Part shown: piece after piece, positions 30,579 through 40,675 of the stretch | Layout: every line of letters begins with the position of its first letter | How positions within the stretch are numbered: position 1 is the first letter of the stretch | DNA from: Odontocerum albicorne | Taxonomy: Eukaryota; Arthropoda; Insecta; Trichoptera; Odontoceridae | DNA length: 64,000 nucleotides | NCBI GenBank assembly: GCA_949825065.1 | Contig: OX463842.1 | Coordinates: forward strand, 7,467,723-7,531,722 | Reading direction: 5' to 3' | Made by a program: the position numbers and the translations under genes | The notes under the pieces: generated by a model | The model's database searches: none | The model's input: the letters and a program-made list of their open reading frames with translations, nothing else | Told to the model about the DNA's origin: nothing

Positions 30579-31255
30579 TCGATATATGCTTGGAAAACAA
30601 AATTAAAAGACGTTTAAACTATTTTGATAAATATTTCATGTTTATTAACGTTATTTGCTTATCAAATTACTAACGTTCTGCAGATTTAATTCTTTACTAA
30701 CTTTTATTATTAGTTAGAAAAAAAAATTATAATCTAAGTCGTAATTTTTGTAACTTAAAAAGCTGCAATGGAATGTTACAGAAAAAAAACTAGCAATCAA
30801 CTGTCAGCATTTTTCTATGTCTCGTTTTTTCCGTCCTGTTTTTTCCCCGCGCTAGAAAATCCTATGCTGCTAATCGAAATAATTACTGAAAAAAAGAGAG
30901 TGCTAGAGTTGCCTACTAACTTTCTGCTCACAACTCAGACGATTGTGGTGCAGAAGAGAAAATACGAAAGATATTCCTCATTAAAACTGAGAAAAGATTT
31001 TCTCGCAATGAAAAAATATACACAGCATCCTTTCGATAACTCTTGTGGTATCTTTTCAATATTCAAACAATGAGAATAAGCTGTTGAAAAAATAACTTTG
31101 AAAAAATAAATAACCAAAATGAATTAATTCATTAAAATGTTAAAAGTAAAAAGATGAATAATGCTAATTAACAAAATTGAACAACATATAGATTTTTTTT
31201 AAATAAGAAATCCTCGTTTTTTATGTATTCGGTATGAGAGGGGCGTGATCGGGAG
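30579..31255. other. No gene seen
   Basis: The open frame 30768-31073 (101 codons) has no recognisable domain; its neighbour on the opposite strand is a shadow. Confidence 0.4.
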
Positions 31256-31323
31256 TAATTATTTATTTATCATATAAAGCCTTCATATACAGATTAAATC
31301 CAATTACATACAAAACTATTTAT

Positions 31324-31617
31324 TTATTAAACACCTTTATTTAATACAATCTGGCCGGATTATTGCCAGGCAGCCAGCTCTTCCAACCAACCAGACAAAA
31401 GTAAATGAAACAAGTTACATGGTCGCATAAATAATTCAAATGACTATCCATCCCCATGAAATCCATAAACATATACGTGAGCACATGCCTACGAACCCCA
31501 CACAGACGGACAATCACACGAACATTATTTTTCATATAAAGTGAGATATCATCAATCAAAATTAAAGGAAGGGATGGGGGAGAGGAAAGAAAAAAATCAG
31601 GAATGAAACACGTTATT
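31324..31617 (-). mobile_element. CR1/Jockey-like LINE 3' UTR and tail
   Basis: Continues the ORF at 31618-32211. Ends GGTTGGTTGGAAGAGCTGGC, TGCCTGGCAATAATCCGGCC, AGATTGTATTAAATAAAGG, with a TTTAATAAATAAATAG tail. The same terminal architecture closes the SINEs of the window. Confidence 0.8.
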
Positions 31618-32211
31618 TTACTGACTAGACATTAAAAGTTTTTTCAGTCGCTTCTTAAAGCATGCCAAGGCCGGAGCGAGTCTTATATTGGTTTGTAACT
31701 GATTCCAGAGTCTCACTGCATGGACAGTAAAGGACGACGTAAAGAAAGAGGAGCGGGGAACTGGAAAGGCCAATAAACAATCTCTGTTTGAGCGTAGCGC
31801 TAATCTATGATTGGAAAGACGCTGAAAATTCTCGGCGAGATAAGAGAGGGTAGCGGGACAGTTAGGGATATTATACAGAAGAGATAGTTTGTGAATTTGG
31901 CGCCTATTTCTAACATTCAACCAGTTCAATGCCTTCTGGTACGAAGTTATATGATCGTACTTACGTAGGTTGAAAATGAATCTTAGGCACACATTTTGAA
32001 GACGCTGTAATTTGTCCAGCTGTTCCTCTGTAACATCCAAGTAGCATACGTCCGCATAGTCCAGAATTGGAAAGAACAGAGATTGTTCGAGTAAAATTTT
32101 GGTTTTATTTGGTAGGAATATTTGCAACACTTTAAGTGAATGAAGGTTGAAGACAGTAAACAAGAATAATAAATAAGAAATAATTGTTAGGCCGAAACAA
32201 CTAACTTCCAT
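31618..32211 (-). pseudogene. CR1/Jockey-like LINE reverse transcriptase, C-terminal end
   Basis: Up to 197 open codons; homology starts at about residue 25 (LHSLKVLQIFLPNKT). It continues LLEQSLFFPILDYADVCYLD, EEQLDKLQRLQNVCLRFIFN, then RRQIHKLSLLYNI, FTSSFTVHAVRLWNQLQTNI and FKKRLKKLLMSS. This is the part just after the RT palm/thumb in CR1/Jockey elements (S.+...LDYAD; LDKLQRLQN.C.R.I; VR.WN.LP..IR.......FK..LK..L). The frame is intact to its natural stop, so it is a young 5'-truncated copy. The N-terminal two thirds (endonuclease, RT core) is absent. The sibling copy is 421-1007. Confidence 0.85.
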
Positions 32212-32875
32212 TTCTAAGAAAGCTCAAAATACTTTCTTTAAAAACATTTTCTGAAATGTTTCCATGCCAATATTCGAGGCTCTATTCAAAAGGGACAGTA
32301 CGTTTAACAAAGGAAAAGCATTTGACAAGTTAGTTATTCTTATTTTCAGTTGAAATAGATCAACTCGAATAGTTGTCAGGAAACATATAAAACCTTATAT
32401 TTTCCATATAATTTGATTAGATGCTGTTCCCGTCAGCAACTTAAATAAACATATAATAAAATACACGCACATCTCTCCTCACGCTTATAAGGTAGTTTAT
32501 TCAAACATATCTAGAATAAACCTTGATATATTCTTAGAACTCATCGGTGATGGCCTTTAGAGAGTTGGAGAACCACAGGCAGCCGTTATCCTCATGAATT
32601 TTACATATTTGTGACAATATTCGCGTGATAAGTCTCGCACAGATGAGCACCTGCTTCGAGAATACGCGCATAACTCCTAAAAAATCCAAAATATATATTT
32701 ATTCCCAGAAATAATAGAGTTGATCCGATAAGTAACTACTGAAACTGTTTCATGGATAAGAATCCTGAACATCCGAATGTGAGAAAAACACTTGAAGGTT
32801 TTTATTAACAGTTCTGAAGACTCATATAAGCTGAGTAGAAATTAAAACTACTCGTATATATTAATTTCTTTATCC
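32212..32875. other. No gene seen
   Basis: Spacer with no recognised coding or repeat ends. Confidence 0.4.
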
Positions 32876-33110
32876 TTTGAATTTGACTTTTAACGTTCAT
32901 ACCATTACACCATTTCCCTGTCGGAGTAGTACGAGAGTACAGAGGGTCAGAGTTTCCTATCTTGAGACACATCTTTCGCTTTTACTACATCCATACACCT
33001 TCTCATACAACTCCTATAATTTTTGTGATTTTCTTCTTAAAATATTCTTCTATCATTCACTTGACCCAGCACTACTTTCCTTGGACTTGCTCTACGACGC
33101 ATTTCAGTCA

Positions 33111-33510
33111 TTTTAATTTATTTAATCAAATACTGTTTATTCCACCTTTTTTGTAACGGTATAACCCTACCGGTTTCAAGGCTTTCACCTCATCTTCAGG
33201 GGAGCACAAACAAGACTAAATTCTGTTCGAACTGGTACCGATATACACGCCTCAACGGTTGGGGACATTCGGGTTGAGGACTGAGGGCTGAGGGAGGCAT
33301 GGGACGATTTTGGCGAGCAGCGGAGAGAGTTTTGGGATATAAGTGTTTATCAGATGTTCGCCTCGGTGTACTGACTTAGAAATTTCTAGGGTCTCTAATC
33401 TGTCCAATTTATTTCCGTTACTACTGATATGTAAGAATTTGGCATCATCGATAGAAAAAGTATGGTTTTCACGGTGACAATGATTAGCCATTTCATTCAC
33501 ATTTGCACTG
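33111..33510 (-). mobile_element. 5'-truncated Penelope-like element inserted in RTE-A
   Basis: Contains the endonuclease C-terminus (33252-33500) followed by the terminal unit: GGTACCAGTTCGAACAGAAT, CCCTGAAGATGAGGTGAAAG, CCTTGAAACCGGTAGGGTTA, and AATAAACAGTATTTGATTAA. Flanking AAATG occurs on both sides and may be the target duplication. Single terminal unit, no inverted partner. Confidence 0.78.
33252..33500 (-). pseudogene. Penelope-like element endonuclease, C-terminal end
   Basis: EMANHCHRENHTFSIDDAKF, LHISSNGNKLDRLETLEISK, SVHRGEHLINTYIPKLSPLL, AKIVPCLPQPSVLNPNVPNR. Open to its own stop, unlike the copy at 11074-11316, which carries one internal stop. It shows the distal GIY-YIG-domain pattern of PLEs; the catalytic GIY..YIG part lies upstream and is missing. 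The first Met of the frame comes from the junction, not a real start. Confidence 0.8.
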
Positions 33511-33790
33511 TATATTTGTTTTGTTAATCTTTCTTCATTAATTTATTCTACATGTCCAAATCATCGAGTGCTCTTTTTTATCATACTTAAAATATTAGTT
33601 TTCAGATCACATTCATCACTGGTCACTTCATTCCATATTCTGTCGTATATTGTAATTTTATATATTCTTGTCACTGCACGCATTTCTACAGTATTTATTA
33701 ATTGACTACGTGTTTGTGGATTCTTCACTGGAAAAGAGCATTCTCGATAGAACAGTGTTATAAGAACAGATATCGGCTCAGACAATTATC

Positions 33791-34385
33791 TAATGGTGGG
33801 CAGAGTGAAATAATAAAATCTAGATTTTTATATCTAACGATATTCTACAATAGATAACACTGTTTCTGTGGGTTTGCCCATCAACCTAATAAAAATAAAA
33901 AGAACTTTTATATGTGTATTTATCTCCTTTTTTTATTTTGCTTAAACACCGAAGATATATTGTTTCGTCGAAATTTATGTATTTTTTCGGAATTGTTCAT
34001 TACACTGGATGGAATATTCTTGTACCAAAGATGTAGAAAAAGTGAATACCACAAAGTAGGGGTCGGCAAACAACAGCTCGCGATTTCAGTAAATTTCACT
34101 TTGACTAAGAAAATAATAATAATAAAAATAAAACATAGTGGTTCGAACCCACTTTAATGACATATTGAAACCAAAAAAAAATAAGATATAACTTTGAAAA
34201 TGATTCAGCCTTCAGATTGAGTATTTTCCGCATCTGCATATATGTAGAAAAACCTATTTTCTAAAAAAACTTGCCAAAAGACGAATTACAAAGAACCATT
34301 AGTAGATCTCCGATATACAACAGTAACACAGAGATATTCAGAAAAAAAAGTACATACAATATATACCATCAGACCTTTTCCCAGT
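33791..34385. other. No gene seen
   Basis: The open frame 33912-34157 is unrecognised; AT-rich. Confidence 0.4.
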
Positions 34386-34685
34386 TGGGGTAGGCAAAGA
34401 GGATAGTGCGCCTGACTTTCCGATCTCGACAAACATGTTGTATCCTTTTACGTCCATATATGTACATTCTTATAACCCCTACGATTTATTTGACTTCTTA
34501 CATTTTCTTATTACAAAATATCGTTCGTTTAGTCCTGTCATATTTTTTTTTGTGTTCCTGTACCACGTATTTTAATAATATTTTCTTTGTTTATTTAATT
34601 CATTACTTTTTCTTCGTTTATTCGTTCCACATGTCCCAACCATATTTGAATGCTCTTCTATATCTGACTCAACATATAAGTCTTA
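34386..34685 (-). pseudogene. RTE-A retrotransposon 3' end, highly diverged
   Basis: Base-level similarity to 50612-51070 and 32876-33060 (ACCTTTTCCCAGTTGGGGTA, ACAAAATATCGTTCGTTTAG, TATTCGTTCCACATGTCCCA, the last being the complement of the GHVER segment). No usable reading frame. Confidence 0.5.
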
Positions 34686-35971
34686 AGTCAGCTCCTAGAG
34701 AAGGATCTAAAAAAAATTAAAGAAAAATATTATTTATGTAAGCTTGTTGAATCCTTAAGAATTACTTAAGACAAGGAAGGAGTTAGGTTGACAAAGGCAG
34801 GTAACGATTGAGAGAAAAATGGACCTGGTCGACTACTTAATTCGATGGAATCAATATTCCCATAAGGCATTGAAAGGAATTTATGAGGAACATAATTTAT
34901 TGCAATACAAAGCAAATGATAGCAAAATCAAATGGAAGTATATGTGATGAATAGTTACAAATGTGAAATTTTTATTTGTAAAAAAACTTTATGTAAAACC
35001 AATAATTTCATACAAAATCAATGACTTATAGATAAATTTGAATTATCTCAGTCATCAAAAAAATCTGTTAAATTCAAATAAATAAAAATAAAATCCAAAT
35101 ATTAAGCATCCTCAGCTGAAAATTTTCAAAGCCAATTAGTGTAAGTTTTTTAAATTAATCAAAATGGTTGGTTGGGTTTTCTGAAGCTGGCTGGCACTCG
35201 TTACTAAAATTCGCAAGAAAATAGCCAATACCAAGTGACAATTGGAAATTAACGCAGAAAATGTGGAGTGTCTGTAAAGCCTTCAACGATGAACCCCTTC
35301 ACACAAAAAGTTTTTCAACTCCTTTAATAGAGTAACATTATAAAGAGAGAAGTATTTCACCCAAAATCGGATATTTCTAAAGCGTACAGAAGATTTAACG
35401 TGATGCGGTTAAAATATATATCCATTTTAGCGTTCTTAAAGAATATATAATACTTAAACGGCAAATAAAGTTTATATTCTTAATGGATCAGTAAGATTGT
35501 TTATTTCTGTTAAATAAAACAGTGAAATAAAAGACTTCTCGTAAAGTATTTTTTAGCGGTTTACAGAAAAAAACCCGGTTCTTTTTTGAGAATGATGAAT
35601 TTCTGAAGCGAGATATGGAGAAGTTATATTAAAAGTATTAAGGATTCTTTCTTTTTTTTTATGAAATTCTTTTCATATTTACCGAACCAAATTTACCTTT
35701 TATACTCAGTGAAGTGTTTAAGGGTGCCGGAAATACGAAGTTTTCTGTTGTTTAACAGGTTCTATACAGAAGCTTTAGAGATGTATATTTATTTTCAGGA
35801 AATAAGGTATGTTTTAAATTAAATAAAAATTTCATAAGATGTTGAAATATGCTAATTTATTATACCTTATTAGTTAGTTTTTTTTTTTAATGTTGTTGCT
35901 TTTTTTTATTGATTTTCAGGAGTTTCAGCTTTTTAGACACACATACTATTCTGCCATTTATCTGTCTTTTT
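34686..35971. other. No gene seen; microexon-like site at 35790-35815
   Basis: Long AT-rich spacer. TTTTCAG, GAAATAAG, GTATGT at about 35793-35813 looks like splice sites bracketing 8 nt. See findings. Confidence 0.4.
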
Positions 35972-36190
35972 TATAACACTTTCGTTGTATACAGTTCAAC
36001 CTAGCGGACTTATGTCCATGTGGTAATCTCTTCCAGCCAACCAAAAATATGTTAGAGGCCTTAAGTGAAAATCATACCCAAACGCATTTATCAAAAATCT
36101 GGGTTTCAAAGGGAGTCGAATCCGTAACCTTCGAATCAGAAGATAAACGGCTTACAAACTAGACCACGGGATTTGTCTGTTGTAAATGGT
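35972..36190 (-). mobile_element. tRNA-derived SINE (main family), well preserved
   Basis: Minus strand: CCCGTGGTCTAGTTTGTAAG (A box), GGTTACGGATTCGACTCCC (B box), body GTATGATTTTCACTTAAGGC, tail GGTTGGCTGGAAGAGATTAC, CACATGGACATAAGTCCGCT, AGGTTGAACTGTATACAACG, AAAGTG. Same order as 28443-28645 and 61941-62166. Confidence 0.8.
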
Positions 36191-37330
36191 AGAGAGGACG
36201 TGTTAAACTTTTCTATCATGACATTCTTTCTTTAACAAATTTTTCTGTTACTTTAACTCTACCTTTCCTCTTTCTAAATTTCATTCACTCCGTTCAACAA
36301 TACTTTTTTTGACCGTTCTCTACCATGAATCCTACGTTTGGGTATTTAAAAAATTAAAACTGTGGTTAGTAGAACCTGTGATTTAATGTATATAAGTATG
36401 ATTTCTATTTTTTTGTATAACCTCTGAAAAAAGCAGTATCATTGATTTTGATCATCATTGGATAGAGTGTGGGCTGAAAAACACATAACGTCCTCGTGGC
36501 CGGCTCCCCCTATATTGGTGGGGTGTATCTCGGCCGGGGGGATGTTATGAGATGAGCCCAGACCTTTTGATACCTTTTCTTTCAAATGTATTCTCTGCTA
36601 TTGATCTTGAGATATATGTACGATTTTAGAATGTATTTATACCATAACATACGAGTATATGTGCATGCTATGTTGCTATCAATATACCTATATTTATTTT
36701 ATTTTATCAGAGGATTATCTTCAAGTTACCGGAAAATCTAAGGCAAATAGTTAAACAGAGTACAGAATGTCGCATTTTTTATAAAAAAATTGTAATCTTT
36801 TTTATTTTCGAAGGAATTATTTTTTTGTAATGACTTTTTTATCCGTTACCCTGCTTATTGGTTCTACCTGAATCCTCCTTTTGGCAATTTATCAAATTGA
36901 CATTAGCAAATATTGAGAGTTTTTAACCAATTGCATCTAAATGCAGAGTTTAAGTCTCCAGAATGAAGCATCTCTATTTTGGATGATCTTGGGTGTTCAT
37001 CCAAAATGAAGATGCTTCATTATCCTAGTTTCTCCAGTTCAGTCAGCACTTTGTCCATGTACAACTGTTCAGATACTCACAACATCTGTTTTTAAGCTTT
37101 TACAGAAACAATTATGATTTTTTAATATATGACCACAAAATGTATTCAAATATATGATAGAATGTAACTGAATGAAAAAACAATGTACTCGTATGATAGA
37201 CCAAGGAATGAGAACGTTCGAAAAACATGACACTACCAAGTTAAATCGAATGCTGATATAAAGAAGAGTGAAAAGCCTTTTTAAAAGGAGATAATGTATG
37301 ACGAGGTGCATGGACGTAGCAGAAGTGTAA
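36191..37330. other. No gene; GC-rich relic and a hairpin
   Basis: 36480-36555 holds CGGCTCCCCCTATATTGGTG and CGGCCGGGGGGATGTTATGA, a GC-rich repeat relic possibly shared with 2940-2995 and 45680-45770. A 25-bp-arm hairpin lies at 36962-37021. Confidence 0.4.
36962..37021. repeat. Short inverted repeat, 25-bp arms
   Basis: AATGAAGCATCTCTATTTTG... (36962-36986) against the complement of 36997-37021, with two adjacent mismatches and a 10-nt loop. No TA or TTAA duplication, so not clearly a transposon. Confidence 0.8.
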
Positions 37331-37334
37331 AAAA

Positions 37335-37420
37335 TGTGCAATAATAGATATAAGTATAGATCTGTTCTCTCTGCCTATTTCTATAGGGAAATGACGAGTG
37401 ATTATTCATATATGACAAAA
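37335..37420 (+). pseudogene. RTE-A last codons, fragment
   Basis: YKYRSVLSAYFYREMTSDYS repeats the very end of the RTE-A ORF (WRSVLSAY.DREM). Only about 30 codons remain. Confidence 0.5.
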
Positions 37421-37484
37421 TCACGATGGTGGATTTGTTCTGATCGTTTTTATATTGAAACACTCAATGTAAGAACCATAAAAA

Positions 37485-37545
37485 AACATATTTCTAGTTG
37501 GTTGAAAGAGATTGCTACGAGGCAATAAGCTCGCCAGGTTAAACA
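37485..37545 (+). mobile_element. SINE/LINE tail fragment
   Basis: CTAGTTGGTTGAAAGAGATTGC, TACGAGGCAATAAGCTCGCC, AGGTTAAAC: the shared terminal tail without head or body. Confidence 0.6.
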
Positions 37546-38285
37546 AAAAATTTGTGTTTTTTTGTTATTACTGCCAATTTACCATTTAAATTAATTATGT
37601 CACCCTTTTTAAATAAACATTAAAAAAATATTATTGGAATTTTAAAAATCGAGAATGCAAATGTCAAATATATTTTTTAATTACTCCATCTGGTCGATTC
37701 ATTGATAAACCAAATTCCGTTGAAAGTTAATTTGCGTGAAAAGACGAAAGGAAACGCCAATAGGAAATGTAATTTTGAAAATGGTTAACTATGTTAAATC
37801 TGCGCGACCTTACAATTTGACGGTTTCCTCAAATTAAAACCGTCGAATTTCATTCCTAAAACTGAGACATTAAAACGTTTTAAAGTAGACAATATTCATC
37901 CACTTAACGTTCAATTTTCAAGATATTGGAGTTGTTTGTTGATAATCTTTAAAGTTTTTCATGCTAAGTCCTCTAGATTTTTAGTATTTTGGTGCCAAAG
38001 TATAAACCTTTTTGGACAAATTCCTTTAGAGTCATTGGAAACCTTTGTCAGAGAAGCAGTTGCTTACGAAAATATTATTAAACTTAATTTTTCATTTAAA
38101 CGGTCAAACAACCATTTCTATACAAAAGACTAAAAAATAAAATCAATATTGTCATATAAAGATAAACAATAAAAAAAAGTTTCTCAGACTAAGACGAGTC
38201 CAACACAACAAAAAAATCTGATTTATTATTTACAAACATACATACTTGTACATCACGTAATTTCGTCACTGAGGTAGACACAAAT
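37546..38285. other. No gene seen
   Basis: The open frame 37936-38133 is unrecognised. Confidence 0.4.
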
Positions 38286-38384
38286 AACCCAGCACGAGAA
38301 TTTTTTATCTCAACCCACAAATTTCGCTTCTTCCATATCTAAATCCCTTCTCATAAATCTCTTACGATTTCACTTCTAACATTT

Positions 38385-38832
38385 CTTATTCTTCTTCTTC
38401 CTCTTGGTTTAGGTCGTATGACCTAGTGGGCTGTCCTGGGATGATGAAGTCCAGCTGTTCTTCCACCTTTTCGACGGTCTTCCTGGTAGTTTCCTGCTGT
38501 TAATGTTTTCAGTCTTAGCGATTCTTGCCAGTCTTATATCCTCCACGCGTTCCACATGATCCCTCCAGAAGCGCCTTCTGCTTCTTCCCCACCTCACTAT
38601 GTCTTCAACACCACAGACAGACCTTATCGCCTCATTTCTGATCCGATCACTAAGAGTTCTGCCTGCGATGGAGCGTACGGTTATCATTTCTGCCACTCTG
38701 AGAAGGTTTTTTGTCTTGTTAGTATCGGCTCTCACTTCTATCTCACATGTCATGATGGGGTGGACGCATGTTTTATATATCCTGACCTTACTTTCGGTTA
38801 GCATGTGTTTGTTATAAAATGAAATGTTAGCA
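38385..38832 (-). pseudogene. RTE-B retrotransposon C-terminal end, inserted with 11-bp duplication
   Basis: 131 open codons (38409-38804): MLTESKVRIYKTCVHPIMTC, EIEVRADTNKTKNLLRVAEM, ITVRSIAGRTLSDRIRNEAI, CGVEDIVRWGRSRRRFWRDH, VERVEDIRLARIAK, LPGRPSKRWKNSWTS. This is the standard RTE tail (YKTC+.P...Y..E.RA.T....LR..EM...R.I.G.T..DRIRN..I...C....I.RW...RR..W..HV.R). TTCTAACATTT flanks it at 38374-38384 and 38833-38843. The 5' side carries a 15-bp-arm palindrome. A related copy is at 57533-57960. Confidence 0.85.
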
Positions 38833-38849
38833 TTCTAACATTTCATTTT
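38816..38849. repeat. Palindrome at the RTE-B 5' junction
   Basis: AAAATGAAATGTTAG, loop CATT, then its exact complement. The right arm overlaps the target duplication, so the left arm is an inverted copy of target DNA attached to the truncated element. Confidence 0.9.
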
Positions 38850-39088
38850 TTTTAAATATATTTTATTTGATCTAACCATAATTTCCTTGATTTTCCTCTA
38901 CCAAACCTTTCACTCACTTGTACAATTAATATTTGTTTGTTAATCTTTATAAGTAATTTTTTTTGCTCGTTTCATGTGTCCTAACCATCTCATATTAATC
39001 TTCTCCATCTTATTCAACACATTCATCTCAAATCACTTAATTACATATTCTGTCATCTATTATCCCCTTTTGTATTTTTCTAGATTCT

Positions 39089-39146
39089 CGCATTTCTACA
39101 TTTCACTCCCATACATTAATGTATGGGAGTGAAATGTAGAAATGCG
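39089..39146. repeat. Perfect 58-bp palindrome at the RTE-A 5' junction
   Basis: Two 29-bp arms (CGCATTTCTACATTTCACTC...) without loop, centre between 39117 and 39118. One arm is RTE-A sequence; the other is its inverted copy. Confidence 0.97.
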
Positions 39147-39399
39147 ATATATTTAGCCCATATTTTACATCCAAAGAAAGTGTTGCCTGACAAGCTGAAT
39201 TAAAATATGAATAGATAATCTCATATCATACTGTGTAGTCAAACTTATTTTATAAGGTTGCAAAACATGTCATTTCCAATAACATACAGAAATTCAACTA
39301 AGCATTTGGGATTGGCAGTTGAATTGAATTTTATAAAATGTAAAAACGTTCGTTGTAAACATTTCTTTTTTTAATATGGACATTGTTATTTTTTCGATG

Positions 39400-39783
39400 G
39401 TCTTACAGCCCATATCGAACTTTAGCCTCCGTCAATCTTCGCCTCCAATTCCTCCTGTCTCCCACCACGACCCTCCAGTCCTGCGCCTGCAGCAGCCGGG
39501 TTGCGTCCCTCTCAACTTCGTCCTCCCATCGCAGCCTTGGCCTGCCCACTCTCCTCCCACCCGGGTGTTCCTCCAGGATTCTTTTGGGTGCTCGCGATGA
39601 CGGCATTCTCTGCACACGTCCGACCCATCTCAATCTGCTCAGTCTGACATGTACAGATAGCCTGGGAACTTTGTAGATATTATACAGCGCATCGTTGTAT
39701 CTTATTCGCCAGGTTTCGCCGTCCATCACGGGACCCAGGATCCTACGTAGTACTCTTTTGTCGAAGGCATCCAGCAACTGAGC
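39400..39783 (-). pseudogene. RTE-C retrotransposon C-terminal end
   Basis: 124 open codons: LLDAFDKRVLRRILGPVMDG, ETWRIRYNDALYNIYKVPRL, RLSRLRWVGRVQRMPSSRAP, KRILEEHPGGRRVGRPRLRW, EDEVERDATRLLQAQDWRVV, GDRRNWRRRLTEAKVRYGL, stop. Textbook RTE tail (F.RK.LR+I.GPV...WR+RYN.ELY.+Y; LRW.GHV.RM; GRP..RW.D.V..D...L...+W...A.DR..WR...EAK....GL). The frame is uninterrupted and the GC content is much higher than in the neighbourhood, so this is a young 5'-truncated copy. Confidence 0.87.
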
Positions 39784-40237
39784 ATTGTTATAGGGGGATT
39801 ATATTATCGAATTGCAATCGAAATTTTCAAGAAAAAATTTGGTCTAGATAATGAATCCAGATTTTCACACACCTTACATTGAAAATGAGAAGTTATCATG
39901 TACAATCGATTTAGTGGCAAACTGTTAGAATGCTAATTTTTCATTCGGAGGTTTAACGTTCTATAATCGGAAACAGCAAACATATCTCAATTCGAATCTT
40001 TCACATTCTGACCTTTCAAAATATTTAAATTGGTTTTTAACCTATGGGATCCACCAATATTTAAGAAAGGAAATTTATGTTCGTTTTACACAAAAAACTT
40101 TGACTTTTAACCATTTCCATATGTATGTGAAAAACTTATCAGTAAAAAATAACTATTCGTTATATGGAGAACACGTCATGAGAAAACTGTTACACGGATG
40201 AGGTGTTTTTTTTTCATATGAGGTCGTAAAATTTCCA
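39784..40237. other. No gene seen
   Basis: AT-rich spacer. Confidence 0.4.
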
Positions 40238-40638
40238 ATATAAGATTCGCAGATCATACAACGATTTTACCCAACGCTGAAGATGCGATGACAGAGCTGT
40301 TTCATTGCGTTAAAATAAAGAGCCGGTTACTACGTCTAGATAAAAACAAAAGTCCATATCTTGGGGCGATTTAAGATTCTGATTAAAAGTGACTCGTTAA
40401 GAGATTGCAATTGTTTTTAAAAATGGAGGATGTTAAACAGAGATGTGAAGACGAATTGGAATGACAAAATCAGCCATGACAAGCCTGATAAAAATATAAA
40501 TTTACCGGTCTATATATAAAGGAACAAAATCCATCTTGTTAAGTCTCCGGAGGAAAAAAACATAATATAGTACATGCCTTCGAGATGTGGTATTGGAGGC
40601 AAATGTTTCGTATTCCATGGTCAGTAAAGCGAACGAAC
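40238..40638 (+). pseudogene. RTE-type reverse transcriptase fragment
   Basis: IRFADHTTILPNAEDAMTEL then SRLLRLDKNKSPYLG, and about 200 bases later HAFEMWYWRQMFRIPWSVKR-TN. FADH stands at the YADD active-site box, so the catalytic second Asp is replaced by His. The piece ends at the 16-bp palindrome GAACGAACGTTCGTTC (40631-40646), where the reading is lost. It points toward the oppositely oriented RTE-D copy at 40676-41924. Confidence 0.6.
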
Positions 40639-40675
40639 GTTCGTTCTCCAATTAATCTTCATTTTTATTGTTTTC

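Larger units (their letters stand above)
32876..33790 (-). pseudogene. RTE-A retrotransposon 3' ORF end, split by a Penelope-like element
   Basis: Minus strand from 33785: MRAVTRIYKITIYDRIWNEV, CDLKTNILSMIKKSTR, FGHVE, INEERLTKQIYSANV at about 33505. Then the PLE (33111-33510), then EMRRRASPRKVVLGQVND, NYRSCMRRCMDVVKAKDV and SVLSYYSDREMV down to about 32890. The interrupted RTE reading resumes where it left off. At least three frameshifts or stops outside the insertion. Confidence 0.75.
38286..39117 (-). pseudogene. RTE-A retrotransposon 3' end, split by RTE-B
   Basis: Minus strand from 39117: EMVRTHET-like GHVER segment, then GRGKSRKLWLDQIKYI, interrupted at 38832 and resuming at 38384 with RNRKRFMRRDLDMEEAKFV. 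The RTE-A reading order is kept across the 448-bp RTE-B insertion. It begins at a perfect 58-bp palindrome (39089-39146). Confidence 0.65.

Noticed and set aside
30768..31073. 101-codon frame as a gene
   Set aside because: No recognisable motif, Lys/Phe-rich composition expected of AT-rich random frames, opposite-strand frame overlaps.
33252..33500. Small intact host gene starting MNEMANHC
   Set aside because: It is the C-terminal tail of a Penelope-like endonuclease; the Met is created at the truncation junction.
36962..37021. microRNA precursor
   Set aside because: Arms of 25 bp with a 10-nt loop are too short for a typical precursor stem of about 30 bp or more with flanking pairing, and no related hairpin was seen.
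38409..39777. Clean 131- and 124-codon frames as host genes
   Set aside because: Both match the C-terminal pattern of RTE retrotransposons and are 5'-truncated.
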